NCBI GenBank assembly: GCA_008802785.1
Contig: VUYT01000017.1
Coordinates: 1-64,000, forward strand
Length of the DNA: 64,000 bases
From: Symmetrospora coprosmae
Lineage: Eukaryota; Basidiomycota; Cystobasidiomycetes; Symmetrosporaceae
Direction: 5' to 3'
A model generated the notes under the pieces. The model saw nothing but the letters and a program-made list of their open reading frames with translations, had not been told where the DNA came from and did not search any database. Positions 10,022 through 19,816 of this stretch are shown here, piece by piece; position 1 is the first letter of the stretch, and each line of letters opens with the position of its first letter. Made by a program: the position numbers and the translations under genes.

Positions 10022-12371
10022 TCAGCGATTCGGCCTTGCTGTGCCATCCTCCACCTTCTGCGCCTTGTGCTTGACGAGGTCTAGCGCGGTGCAGGCGTCA
10101 ACGGCACTCGAGTGCCCTGCCGTGCCGCCGTCTTGTATGACTGTAGTAACAAGCGAAACGCCTGTCAGTCAGCGTTCGAGCAAGTGTAGCTGTCCTTGCC
10201 GTCCTCCAGCTCACACGCTTGGAGAATATCTCGGGAAAGATTGCGGAGGGCGTGACGGTATGGAAGACCGCGTGGATGTGGAAAGAGCTGGGCAGTATCG
10301 ATGCATCTATCTGCAGGATGAATAAGCCGCAGGGCTTTGAGATCGTTCTCGAGCCCATGGCCAATGACGACTGCGATCGGAGAACACGGGTAGGCTCAGC
10401 GACCTGCTATGGCAAAGCACAGCTCAGGCTATGCCAGCTCACTTGTGTCGTTGCTTATGTAGCGGCCGAGCACTCTATTCCTGAGCTGATGGATGTCTAG
10501 CTTAGCTCGGCGCTCGACGTCGTCCTCGGTAATGCCGGACCATCGGGTGACGAGGTCGACGGCCACCCCATTCGGCCGGATGTACTCGTCAAAGACAACG
10601 ACACCCTCGCTGTTAACGATAGTGAGTCTCGCCAGCGCCATACCAGCGGTGGTGTACACCATTTCGCAATCGAGAGCGGCAATTGGCAGCGGGGCCTCAA
10701 AGCTCGACAGTCTCGGGAGAGCCGAAGTCGCCATGAAGCCGACGCGACTGTGTAGATCGGCGGCGGCCTTTTCGCTGAAGACATGGGGACCTGTCGAACA
10801 GCCAGGCGAACCTGCCGGTGTCTGGCAGCATGCCCAGCGCCTGGTGCGGTCCGCGGCTACAGCAGTGCAGGCATCGATCAGCCTTGCCGTTTGCACAGAC
10901 GCTCACCAGACTCAATCACTCACCTGTCGTCTCCATCCGACCCCAGTGGTGCGTGCACGCCTGCATTTCCATCTTCCAGTCACGTGGAAGTGCGCGAGGG
11001 CGAGAAGGTGTGAGCCTCCACCCAGCGTGCCAGATAGGCGGCTCAGCTTACCTCGGAAAGGTTACCATGCACCACATACTCTATGCCGCATCTTTCGCAC
11101 TTCTTTGAGCCTCCTTCTTCAGTCGGAATGCTGCCTCCAGTGCCCTCTGGCACTTCAAGGATGTAGCCGTGAGCTTCTGCGCTCTCGCGATCCAGCGTGA
11201 GCCGAACAGATCTTTCCACTGTCAATCTAGAGCGCTCCTCATCCGCCATATCCTTCAGCCACTTTTCGTAGTCTTCGAGCGTTCCGGCTTCGTTGAAGGT
11301 GACAGCAGGTGGACGCTTCTTGAGCCGAGCGATAGCTTGTATGCATGCCGTTCGATAGCTGAACTGCAGAACAGACCCTATCAGTCGGAGGATGATGGAG
11401 CTGAAAAGGCTCGCTCTCACCTTGTTGTTCTTGCCATAGAGTGTGAGCTCTTGAGCCAGAGAATGTGCTGATGCCATCGACAGAGCTTTCCCTCTCGGAG
11501 TCAGACCCTCGTACAGCGTCGTGAACTCCTGATGCATCGCCTTTATCATGGCATTGCGCGTTGCAATTGGGAAGTACGTGTTCTTCGTGTCGATTGGCAA
11601 ACGTGGACGACCAGTGGGTCCATTGGGAACTGCAGACGAGGAGGACGAAGACGAGTTGCTGCCGACGGTGATGGCAGGACTCGGCCGGTCCATCACGCGC
11701 CCTTTGCCCTTCGAGGCGGATGTTGTCGGGGCTGCCGAACCTGCAGGAGTGCCGAAATTGGCCTTGGGACCGGTTCGTACAACCTGCCCGTTCCGACCAA
11801 TCTGAAAACCTGGCTTGCGTAGGCTGCCAGGTCCCTTTAGCGGCATGGTGCGTGTGGTCGAGGGCACAGGGACTAGCGCAGTGGCCGCCGGCGGAAGCGC
11901 GGAGGTGCTGGCGGGGGCGGTGTAGGTGAGCTGGGCGCTCGCGTCCGCGCTCGGTGTACCATTGCGCGCAACCAGTCCAGGCTTGACATCGTCTAATGTG
12001 CTATCGCTTGCGCCGTCTACAGTTGGCTCTCGGCTGAAGAGTTCAAAGGCGGATCTGGCGACTCCCGATGCGCTTGTCCCCGGCGCGTTACCAGACTGCT
12101 CCAGCTTGGGCCGCTTGCGCGTTTCATTGCTTGTTTGCGTATGTGGCGCCGACGCGGTAGATTGCGTCGCGCTCTGGCCTTCCGATAGCGGGCGCTTCGA
12201 GGTAGAGCTCGAGCTCGAGCTCGAGGTCGCTGTGACGCGACCTCCGAGACGGCTCGGCGCAGGGACAGTATGCGAGAAGAGACAGGGATTGCGCTTGCAG
12301 GCACCGCTCGGATTGCTCGAGGATAACTCTGGACAGCGCACAGAGCTGAACAGGCCGAGCGTCGAGAACAT
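10022..12371 (-). CDS. REX3: RNA exonuclease 3 (DEDDh 3'-5' exonuclease)
   Basis: Exons 11421-12371, 11052-11363, 10924-10972, 10443-10856, 10215-10370 and 10022-10140 give 666 aa. The N-terminus MFSTLGLFSSVRCPEL..CKRNPCLFSH carries a Cys/His metal-binding-like module seen in fungal Rex3. After a low-complexity stretch comes the Rex3-type central region (KKCERCGIEYVV, then THHWGRMETT, then PGCSTGPHVFSE). The DEDDh exonuclease core follows: ALDCEMVYTTAG (catalytic D and E, about residue 497), IGHGLENDLKALRL (second D block) and GHSSAVDACTALDL (H and last D). The enzyme trims 3' ends of RNase MRP RNA and other small RNAs; that function is from the yeast family member. Intron donors and phases are clean. 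The downstream exons run right up to the convergent RhoGAP gene. Confidence 0.93.
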
Positions 12372-12483
12372 TTGCCGGAGTCATTGAGAGGAGAACCCAG
12401 AACGTAGCGCCGGTACCACGATCCATTGCATACGACCCTCAATCATCTATATGTAATACATGGCTACTGATGTTTTGCGCTGA

Positions 12484-14618
12484 CTAGCTGTTCACCCAGA
12501 GCTTGGCATTATTGAAGTACGAGTACTGTTGGCGTGGTGACGCCCAGCTGGGATCGCTCCCTCCGAAGAATGTATCTGCGAAGCGTCATCGAGTCAGGAC
12601 TGACCTTCGCCAACAATGAGCACACCATGCTCACCAAACATGATCCCGACAAAGGTCGTTGGGCGGTTGTTCGTCTTGGCTGCGTAGCTATCCAAGCCTG
12701 GAAACGTCTTCACTAGCGGCTTCTGCGGGGTCACCCAAATCTGGGACAGCCCTTTGGCCTTGTCCGACGAACTTGCAGCTGTCGCTCTCTCTGCAGAAGC
12801 TGTGAGCAGCCTTGTTGAATTGGCTGGGAAGGTAAGGGCTGCCGTCGTCTGAAGCACTGAGACGGTATGATTCGCCTGCAGCGGCTGGACAGTCTGCACG
12901 GTGGTCCCGACAGTTGTTGTGGAGTCGATGCTGCTCGCAAGGTGGTTGAAGAGCTTGACAGCTCCTATCCGAGGCCGCGTTTGCACCATGCCAATGTCTC
13001 GCCGGCCGAGGCGCAGGCGTCGGCGCAATACGCCTCCGAGTTGGGTCACTTCGCCCAACAGACCAGCAGCCGCTTCCTCCAGCAAGGAGCCATCTTCCGT
13101 CGTAGCAGCTCCCCCGATATTCTCCGTAGACTGCTCGATGCCAGCCTCTTCCTGTTGTGCTTCATCGACGAGCGCAGCAGAATCCGCCAGAAGCGGGTCC
13201 GAAAGGTCGCCAAAAGGATCTTCGGGCTCGGGTTGTGACTGAGGCTTGACGGCGTTCCGGTACATGACCTCGTGAGAGTGAAGGACGAGGTCGCCGTTGA
13301 CCCTGCGGAGGGACGGATGGCATTAGCCGGGCGTGTGATGGCGCGTACGGGCACTCTGACGATACGCTCACCAGATATTGAAACCTCCATCCTGCTTGCC
13401 AGGCGTGTTGAGCCAAATATCCTGTCGAACATCGGACCATGCGCCCCGCTTCCACAGCCACGCGCCCCGTCCGATGGAGTAGCCGTACGTCGAGTCGCAG
13501 TACGTCGTGGGCGGCGTGGAGCACAAGCTCTGCGATTGCGTCCCTTTGGGTACGTAGAGGTAGAGTTCGCCCATTCCATCCTTGCGGAACATCAGGCGGG
13601 TCGAGAAGCAATCCTCGGACTGCTGGCCGCCGCTGCAGCCGCCATGTCCGCCGTACAGGCCAGGCATCTTGCCTCCTTTGCTGGTGACCGCAAGATTTTC
13701 AGCTTACCCAAGGAACAATCAGAGAATGATGCAGCCTTACACGAAGTCAAAGTCGGGCGGAAAGTAGACCGAGTATGCGAAGGAGACGTTGCTGGCCCGC
13801 CGGATGTCGACTGCACCAGAGTGTGACTATCAGCGCCGATACATCATTGTTGTTTTCCCAAGAGAAGCGAAGACCAGCTCACTTGGCTGAGCATAGAAGC
13901 CGACACCGCCTTGAGGCTGCCCGCCCGGGTTGACCGAGCCCTGCGGAAACTGAACCTGCAGCACCGGACCATTGTTGCTAGCGGGCAGCGTGCTGGGTCT
14001 GGCCATCGGCTGCGCCTTCAGCGTGGCGGGAACGTTCGGATCCCGAACGAGAGCGGACGCCGGCAGGCTCGGCAGAGGCGTGACGAGGGACTTGCCCCAT
14101 GCCCACGTCTTTACGCCGAAAGCGGATGTGACGTTCGCCGTCCAGTCTTGCGGAAGCGACCACGAAGCGAGCGCCGAGGGTACTGAGCTAGTCGAGGGTG
14201 ATGGACGGGCTGTGATAGTCGCGGTTGCCGTGGCGGTGGCTGTGCGGGAAGCGACCCGGATGCGCGTTTCTGTCACTGTGAAGGGCGTGAAGTCTGGCTC
14301 TCCCGCGACGAGAAGCAGGGCTGTGCTGACATCGTGCACAGTGACAGTGGAGAGAATGGTTTCGGTTGTAGTCGTGGTCGCGAGAAGCGGCAATGCCGAA
14401 GGCGGTGTAGTCAAGATCGGGAGCGACTGCGCACCCTTGCTGGAAGACAGCGAGGATGACGGCGGTAGAGCTGTTGGGGCAGCGGCCGTCGGTAGCGGCC
14501 CAGCCAGGATGACTCTGCCAGCCGAGATGTAGGCCGGGCTATTGCGCTCTACTAGCGGGAGCGCCAGCACTCCCTGAAGCAGGAGCGGTAAGAGCTTGAG
14601 GGAGCAAGAAGCCTTCAT
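12484..14618 (-). CDS. Secreted PL14-type polysaccharide lyase-like protein
   Basis: Exons 13883-14618, 13741-13810, 13372-13680, 12635-13302 and 12484-12575 give 624 aa. It starts with a signal peptide (MKASCSLKLLPLLLQGVLALP), then a Ser/Thr/Pro/Ala-rich stalk to about residue 190. The rest matches the fungal PL14-like fold: GVGFYAQP, SNVSFAYSVYFPPDFDFVKG, KMPGLYGGHGGCSGG, DCFSTRLMFRKDGMGELYLY, YGYSIGRGAW, WLNTPGKQDG and, at the end, FDTFFGGSDPSW..YSYF. PL14 enzymes cut uronate-containing glycans (alginate, glucuronan) by beta-elimination; the substrate here is unknown. A block of about 190 residues rich in acidic, Gln and Thr residues is inserted between VNGDLVLHSHEV and the terminal FFGG motif. 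An ATG further upstream would bury the signal peptide, so 14618 was chosen. Confidence 0.88.
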
Positions 14619-15544
14619 GGTGCAGTGAGCGATGTAGGCAGCGGAAGGTCGAGACCGGCTCTGATGATAGGTGAGCTCCGACGTCCAGTGAAGGGGTCGA
14701 GCGTTGGGTAGCAGCACAAGCAGAAGGGGCGTGCACCCATCAGGGTACAGGGGAGGAACGTCGGCATCCCACGGGAGCTCTCGTACGCGTGCTGGAAGTG
14801 TCAGTGACGCGCAAGTGGAGAAGTGGCGGGATTGCTCGGGGGTCGGGACGGCAGCCGGAATCGAAATTTTGGGCTAAGGCCCGGAGGTCGCGAGGGGCGG
14901 GAGGGAGCGCTCATCGCGCGCAGCCTGCTGTCGATCTGGCTCGCTGACCCACTTCGCTTCGCGCTGCCATACGAGGGCACATGTTTAGAGCAGGATTGGG
15001 GGCCGCCACTTCGCCGTCGGCGAGATTGCCTGTCCAGAGCAGAAATGTTGCTGAAAATACCATAAGAGCAATGATTATCGGCAGTCGACTGTGAGGCTCC
15101 GTCCAGAAGAGGGTGGCAGAAGTGTTTCATTCTGCCTTTGCGCTATGTTCATGCTCGAGCCGAGCCATATTGGGCATCAGCCCCAGCCATTGAGGGTCGC
15201 CCGGACTAGCATGGGATTAGCTGGATCAGCGACGGGCCGGTAGCGAGACAGCTTCTGTCAGTAGTGGGGCGGTGACCAGTCAACAAGGCACCAAATAGAA
15301 GGCGGTTGAGCAGAGTGGGGCAAGCTTTTTGCAGGCAGCCGTGTCTGGTATGTACGACGGCTGGAGAGAAGAACGATGTAGACTGCAGCAAGGACAGCAT
15401 ATGTGCGTGTGTGCGATGACAGGGAGATGTTGAGCAGCGAGGTGGGCGGTCGGGACAGTAGTAGCCAGAGGCTGCCATGGCCACCTCACCCGAGGGCGCT
15501 CTGTTCCGTCTATCTATCTATGGCAAGGATCGGCATGTTCGCGA
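14619..15544. other. Intergenic: PL14 upstream region and CYC1 3' flank
   Basis: About 0.9 kb between the start of the minus-strand lyase gene and the stop of the minus-strand cytochrome c gene. It must hold the lyase promoter. I see no conserved frame and no RNA gene. A short TCTA repeat lies near 15511. Confidence 0.4.
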
Positions 15545-16378
15545 TTACTTGGTAGCGTCCTGCGAGTAGAATCGGTCGTCAGCTGCTGGAGATTCGTGTG
15601 TTGCTGTACTATGGCTTGTTTTTCACCTTGAGCCACGTAATGAGGTTGTTGCGGTCCTGCCAGGGTGCCACGATTGACGTATGAGCGGCCGATGCAAACG
15701 TAACAGCGTAGCATTGTGTATAGGACTCACCTTGTCCTTCTTCAGTCCTGCGAAAGCCATCTTGGTACCGGGGATGTACCTGATGAAGGGCGGACCTCCG
15801 CGTCAGTGGCGTTCCTCACACATCACGAGACCGCTGGAAGCTGCTACGAAGCACTTCTTGGGGTTCTCGAGGTACTCGAAGAGGGTGTTCTCGTCCCATG
15901 TGATGCCCTTCTTGACGTTGGCCTCGGTGTACGAGAAGCCCTCGGCCTGACCGGTCTGACGGCCGAAGAGCCCGTGGCTGCATGAAGTGGAAGACAGCGA
16001 GTTAGTTTGCTGCGAGTGCGACTGTCCGCGTCGACTGCTGATGCGTACAGGTTAGGTCCAACCTTGTGGCCTGAGGAGGGTGAGGTGGACGTCCAGCAGC
16101 GTTCGCAGGTCGCAACGATCGGAGGTGACGTGGGAGAGCGAGGCACAGAGGAAGCAGGCAGGCATCAGCACGGCGAAGTCGATACCGTGGAGCGTAGCAT
16201 GGATGCTACTGACCGCCTCCGGACTCGACAGTGTGGCACTGTGCGCATCTGTTCGATGAGAGCGCGTCAGGTCAAAGCTTTGCAAGAGCTAGAAAAGCGG
16301 GCAAGGCGCATCGCCCAACACGCACCGCGTCTTGAAGAGCGATGCTCCCTTGTTTGCGTCACCCTCTGCGAATCCCAT
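15545..16378 (-). CDS. CYC1: Cytochrome c
   Basis: Exons 16326-16378, 16214-16248, 16049-16070, 15855-15977, 15731-15779, 15627-15656 and 15545-15559 give 108 aa. This is a full-length mitochondrial cytochrome c. It carries electrons from complex III to complex IV in the intermembrane space. The heme site is CAQCH (residues 19-23), the axial Met is in GTKMAF (Met85), and [24 protein letters not shown] and [16 protein letters not shown] are near-invariant. All splice phases close. The gene is cut into seven exons, with pieces of 35, 22, 30 and 15 nt; the first intron falls directly before the first heme cysteine. Exon 4 ends at a non-standard donor (GTGCTT). Confidence 0.96.
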
Positions 16379-17378
16379 GGTGTGCTATGGAGATGTGTGT
16401 GTGTGTATAGGTGCGATGTGGATAGTGGCAGGAAAGAAGCAACAAAGTGCGATGCGATGGATGCCGCCCTCAGCCGACAGGTGGCGGCGAGGTTCGTCGA
16501 GATTTCCCGGTGCAGCGGGCCCTTCCCTCTCTCTGCTGGCCAACCGGAGCTGCCCGGTTGCACCCGCACCCATCAACATGGCCGGGCTTGCTTCACAAAG
16601 CTCGTAAATTCAGACAGAGCATGGCTTCACTTCCGCACGGAGGTTTACTGATGGTCTACAACCTTTTCCGCCCGACTGATTGACTGTCTGCTCGCGCACG
16701 GACCGCCCAAGTGCGACTGACGGCTCCATGCGGAATGCACCCACTGATCGTTCACATCCCCTCAAGACCTCCCTTGCTGTACTGTCCCGCAACGCTTACT
16801 ACACATGGCATGACGGCGGACGAGATGAGAAGGCCAGCCGCCGAGCGATCGCTGCTAGACTGGGTTCGAAGCAGGCTGATGCGCACTCACCTCCTCACCT
16901 CCTCATTTCGAAGCTTTTCTGCCAGCGAGCCCACAAGAAACCTTGTCCTACAGGCTCGACCATATGGTGCACTCTCGGTCCTGGACGAAACGAGAGCTGG
17001 ACTTCCGACCCGGCAAGCCCCTACGCGCTCGACCCTTCAGGCCCCTTCGCCCCTTCCCCCTTCAGCAGGCCGCTATTCTCGGCCTCTGTACAGCCCGTAC
17101 TCTTCATTCGATCCACCCGACCATACAAGCACGTCTTAAAAACAGTACGTGACACTGAAAGGCTGCCGTCAACCTCGATCCACCCTTTCAGGTTTGGCTC
17201 CTTTGACCGGCTGCTGGCCAGATCGCAGCCGTGTGCACTCCACTATCGCACCCGTGGTGCACCACGAGTGCTATGAAACCGGCTCTCTATATCACGTTCT
17301 CCTCTGCTCTCGACATACTCTACGCACATCCCCTGTCCGTCCACCCACACGAGTCGAAGTCGGGGTTCAGTCTGCACG
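16379..17378. other. Intergenic: CYC1 upstream region and 5' flank of Cys/His-rich gene A
   Basis: About 1 kb between divergent genes. It includes a short GT repeat near 16394 close to CYC1. Long frames on the plus strand (for example around 16680-17276) have no repeated motif or family resemblance and were not called. A GGTTCGA near 16862 is not set in a tRNA fold. Confidence 0.4.
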
Positions 17379-17867
17379 ATGCCAGTCTACCGCAGAAGTC
17401 ATATTTCCGGTCCCGGAGCCCTGATCCCCCGCCTCACACCTCAGACATGCAACTGGCAGGCAGGCTGCACACAGCAACACGACCTGAGGAACGGTCGATG
17501 CATGCAACACCGCTGCTACCTACACATTTACAACGGCGTGAGATGCAACCAGGCACGAGAAGCTAGATCACACTATTGCGGAACCCACCGGGGCATGCCA
17601 GCCCTCCACTCGTGCAGCATCCCTGCCTGCGGCGGCCTGACCCCGCATCGAGGCAGCTACTGTCATGTGCACAATACCTGCGTCGTAGATCGCTGCGGAG
17701 AACAGCCTGCGGGTGGTGTCGGAAGTGCTTGCCGCGTCCATCGATGCGTCAACGGCTGCAGCGCGGCGAAGGCTCCCAACAGCCAATACTGCAGCACTTG
17801 CGATCGCGCGAACAACAGTCGACCGAACGCTCGCAGGAACGGCAACCCTCTGGGACGTCTTCTCTGA
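17379..17867 (+). CDS. Cys/His-rich protein A (tandem paralog pair)
   Basis: A single-exon frame of 162 aa. After about 22 ordinary residues it becomes an array of Cys/His clusters with a C-x2-H-x1-2-C rhythm: CNWQAGC..GRCMQHRC, then CGTH, SCSIPAC, YCHVHNTCVVDRC, GGVGSACRVHRC, NGC and YCSTC. Seventeen cysteines in about 120 residues, spaced this way, point to several bound zinc ions. The C-x4-GC-x7-GRC-x2-H unit recalls zinc repeats in WRKY19-like and similar eukaryotic proteins, but I cannot assign a family. There is no signal peptide or membrane segment. The paralog at 18680-19240 shares the C-terminal half closely, notably HN(T/A)CVVD and GGVGSAC..HRC. The first ATG of the frame was taken as the start. 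An intron in the short N-terminal part cannot be excluded. Confidence 0.72.
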   Translation: MPVYRRSHISGPGALIPRLTPQTCNWQAGCTQQHDLRNGRCMQHRCYLHIYNGVRCNQAREARSHYCGTHRGMPALHSCSIPACGGLTPHRGSYCHVHNTCVVDRCGEQPAGGVGSACRVHRCVNGCSAAKAPNSQYCSTCDRANNSRPNARRNGNPLGRLL

Positions 17868-18679
17868 AATCACGTGCTGGGAGATGTTGGGCAGTTCGGT
17901 CTGCTTGACAGCTCCGCTTCGCTTGAGACGACACATACACCGCTCAAGCATCATTCACACGATACCCTAGACAGCTTGCACAACAGCATTCGAGGTAGAC
18001 TGAAATAGCGAAATGCATTCCGGTCTGCCGCGTCTGAGCTTGGTTAGGTTCACTTCTACACGGGTGACTCACGTCTACGTTGTTCGATCTTATGCGCCTA
18101 TATCGCAGTGCTACACTCTTGCGGCTCTACTGACAGTAGATCAAAGGGAGCTACTGTATGCTGAACACACCAATGACGCATTGATCCTCGATACGGGTTC
18201 GATAGCAAAGGCGGGCTAATCTCTGCACTTTCGTGAAGCTCCACCGGAAGTAGCAGCTATCCTCCTCATCCGCCTTACTGCCGATGTCATGCCTAAAGCA
18301 GTCCGCCAAATCGCTCCGGTGACAGTCTACATCCCAGGATGCTACGATCGTCAGCTTAACCGCACACCCGTCAGGCTCCGTCCATCAGCTGCTGCTGACT
18401 TTAGCACGTATTGCGAGCCCTACGTGATATCCACCAGGTCACCTGGGCATCCTTTCAGGCTCCCGTCCCTTTCACGGCTCTTCGGTCTCGCAGCGGTGTG
18501 ATCCCAATCCTAGTGGCCATGGGTCCCTCCGCGAGCGGTATAATCACGCTGTCCGGCTTTCGGCGTCCTCTGTGCTCTGCTCCTTTCCGTCTGTGTGTCC
18601 GTCCTCCATACACAGCTCTTAACTCTGGTTCAAGCTCAGAAGTCAAATCCTCACTTCGCAGCCTCAACCTCGGAACGCC
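17868..18679. other. Spacer between the two Cys/His-rich genes
   Basis: About 0.8 kb without a supported gene. It holds the 3' end of gene A and the 5' flank of gene B. Its last part shares short similar blocks with the flank of gene A (CCTTTCAGG-x-GCTCC-like and TGTCCGTCC), consistent with duplication that included upstream DNA. Confidence 0.4.
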
Positions 18680-19240
18680 ATGCAACCACACCTCCCTCAT
18701 TATGGCCGGCTTGCCAAAGCTCCGCTTGCCCTACCCCAGGCTCGGAAATGTAACTACCCGGTCGCGTGGGGCGGATGCCAGGAGACAACGGGTCTCATGG
18801 GCGGCCGATGCATTCAGCACCGATGCAATTGGCCTGTCGCCGCCGGCGGCTGCCAGCAGACAAGGGGCCTCCGTGGTGGACGATGTCCCTGGCACCGCTG
18901 CCTGAACCACATCCATTCTGGCACATATTGCCCAAACGTACGGCCTGCTCACCTTGCTCACCATCTCGGTTTCTGCCATGCCCATCAAGATGCTCCACCC
19001 CTGCATCAGTGCAGCTTTCCACTCTGCCAGGCTCTGGTCAGTAAGCCTAGACAGCGGTGTGCAACGCATAACGCCTGTGTGGTGGATGGGTGCCGCGGCG
19101 CTGCCACTGGCGGAGTCGGAAGTGCGTGCGAGCAACACCGCTGCAGGAGCGGATGCACCACGCCGGGAAACCCGCTCTGCAATGTATGCTTGAGAGGCGT
19201 AGGGAACCAGCCTCATTCGAGGCGCGCCCACACGCTCTGA
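18680..19240 (+). CDS. Cys/His-rich protein B (tandem paralog pair)
   Basis: A single-exon frame of 186 aa with the same Cys/His architecture as gene A. It has two consecutive N-terminal modules (CNYPVAWGGC..GGRCIQHRC and CNWPVAAGGC..GGRCPWHRC) where gene A has one, so one module was gained or lost. It then follows gene A: GTYCPNV, GFCHAH, QCSFPLC, RCATHNACVVDGC, GGVGSACEQHRC, SGC and LCNVC. The protein should bind several zinc ions; the role is unknown. No targeting signal or transmembrane segment is visible. The two genes lie in the same direction about 0.8 kb apart, as expected for a local duplication. Differences are spread along the whole length, so the duplication is not very recent. 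Confidence 0.75.
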   Translation: MQPHLPHYGRLAKAPLALPQARKCNYPVAWGGCQETTGLMGGRCIQHRCNWPVAAGGCQQTRGLRGGRCPWHRCLNHIHSGTYCPNVRPAHLAHHLGFCHAHQDAPPLHQCSFPLCQALVSKPRQRCATHNACVVDGCRGAATGGVGSACEQHRCRSGCTTPGNPLCNVCLRGVGNQPHSRRAHTL

Positions 19241-19816
19241 GCGCATATAACGGGGCTAGCTGCTGAGAAGCTTGGACTATCGTAACCACAATCATCGTTA
19301 GCGCCCTAGAGTTGCCTCGCCGGTAGTTGTGTTGTGCTCATTCACTTGCCGGCCCTCGTGCGATTCGTTCTTGACGCTCTGGGCGGTCGCTCGTTTGCCT
19401 CACCCTGGAGACAGGCGGAGAGCCCGGAGAAGAGGCTGTAGTCTCAGTATTTTCAGCGCGTCAGCCTGTGTTAGAGCAATTGCGTGCAGCCGTTTCAAGG
19501 AGAGTGTCGATGCGGGTGAAGGATGGCCGCAAGGCAAGCGAGGTGCTCAAAAGGCTTTCGCCTTGCAGGAGGCATGTTAGTGCATGGCATTTTCATCAAC
19601 GCGATACACGAACACTTCATCTGCCAGGGGCGATGGTCGCGACTGCAGGCTGGCGATGTGGTTTCGACGCTGTGCCCTGTCCCGAGCTTGGAGGGAAGGC
19701 CGATCGGGGGTGGCCGCAGGGAGAAGAGGCACGAGGGAGGGCACGGGAGCCGGACTTCAGCTCGTCCTGGCTTGTCATTCCCCGTCCCCCACCACCACCC
19801 CTTCAAGACTGTCAGT
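19241..19816. promoter_or_regulatory. Upstream region of RPL5
   Basis: About 0.6 kb before the ribosomal protein gene. Frames here (for example 19468 onward on the plus strand) run through the RPL5 start and first intron without conserved motifs and were rejected. No specific ribosomal-protein promoter element could be named. Confidence 0.35.

Noticed and set aside
16855-16880. GGTTCGA resembling a tRNA B box
   Set aside because: No A box at the right distance and no cloverleaf pairing around it.
16680-17276. Plus-strand frame of 198 codons upstream of Cys/His gene A
   Set aside because: No repeated or conserved motif and no matching copy upstream of gene B.
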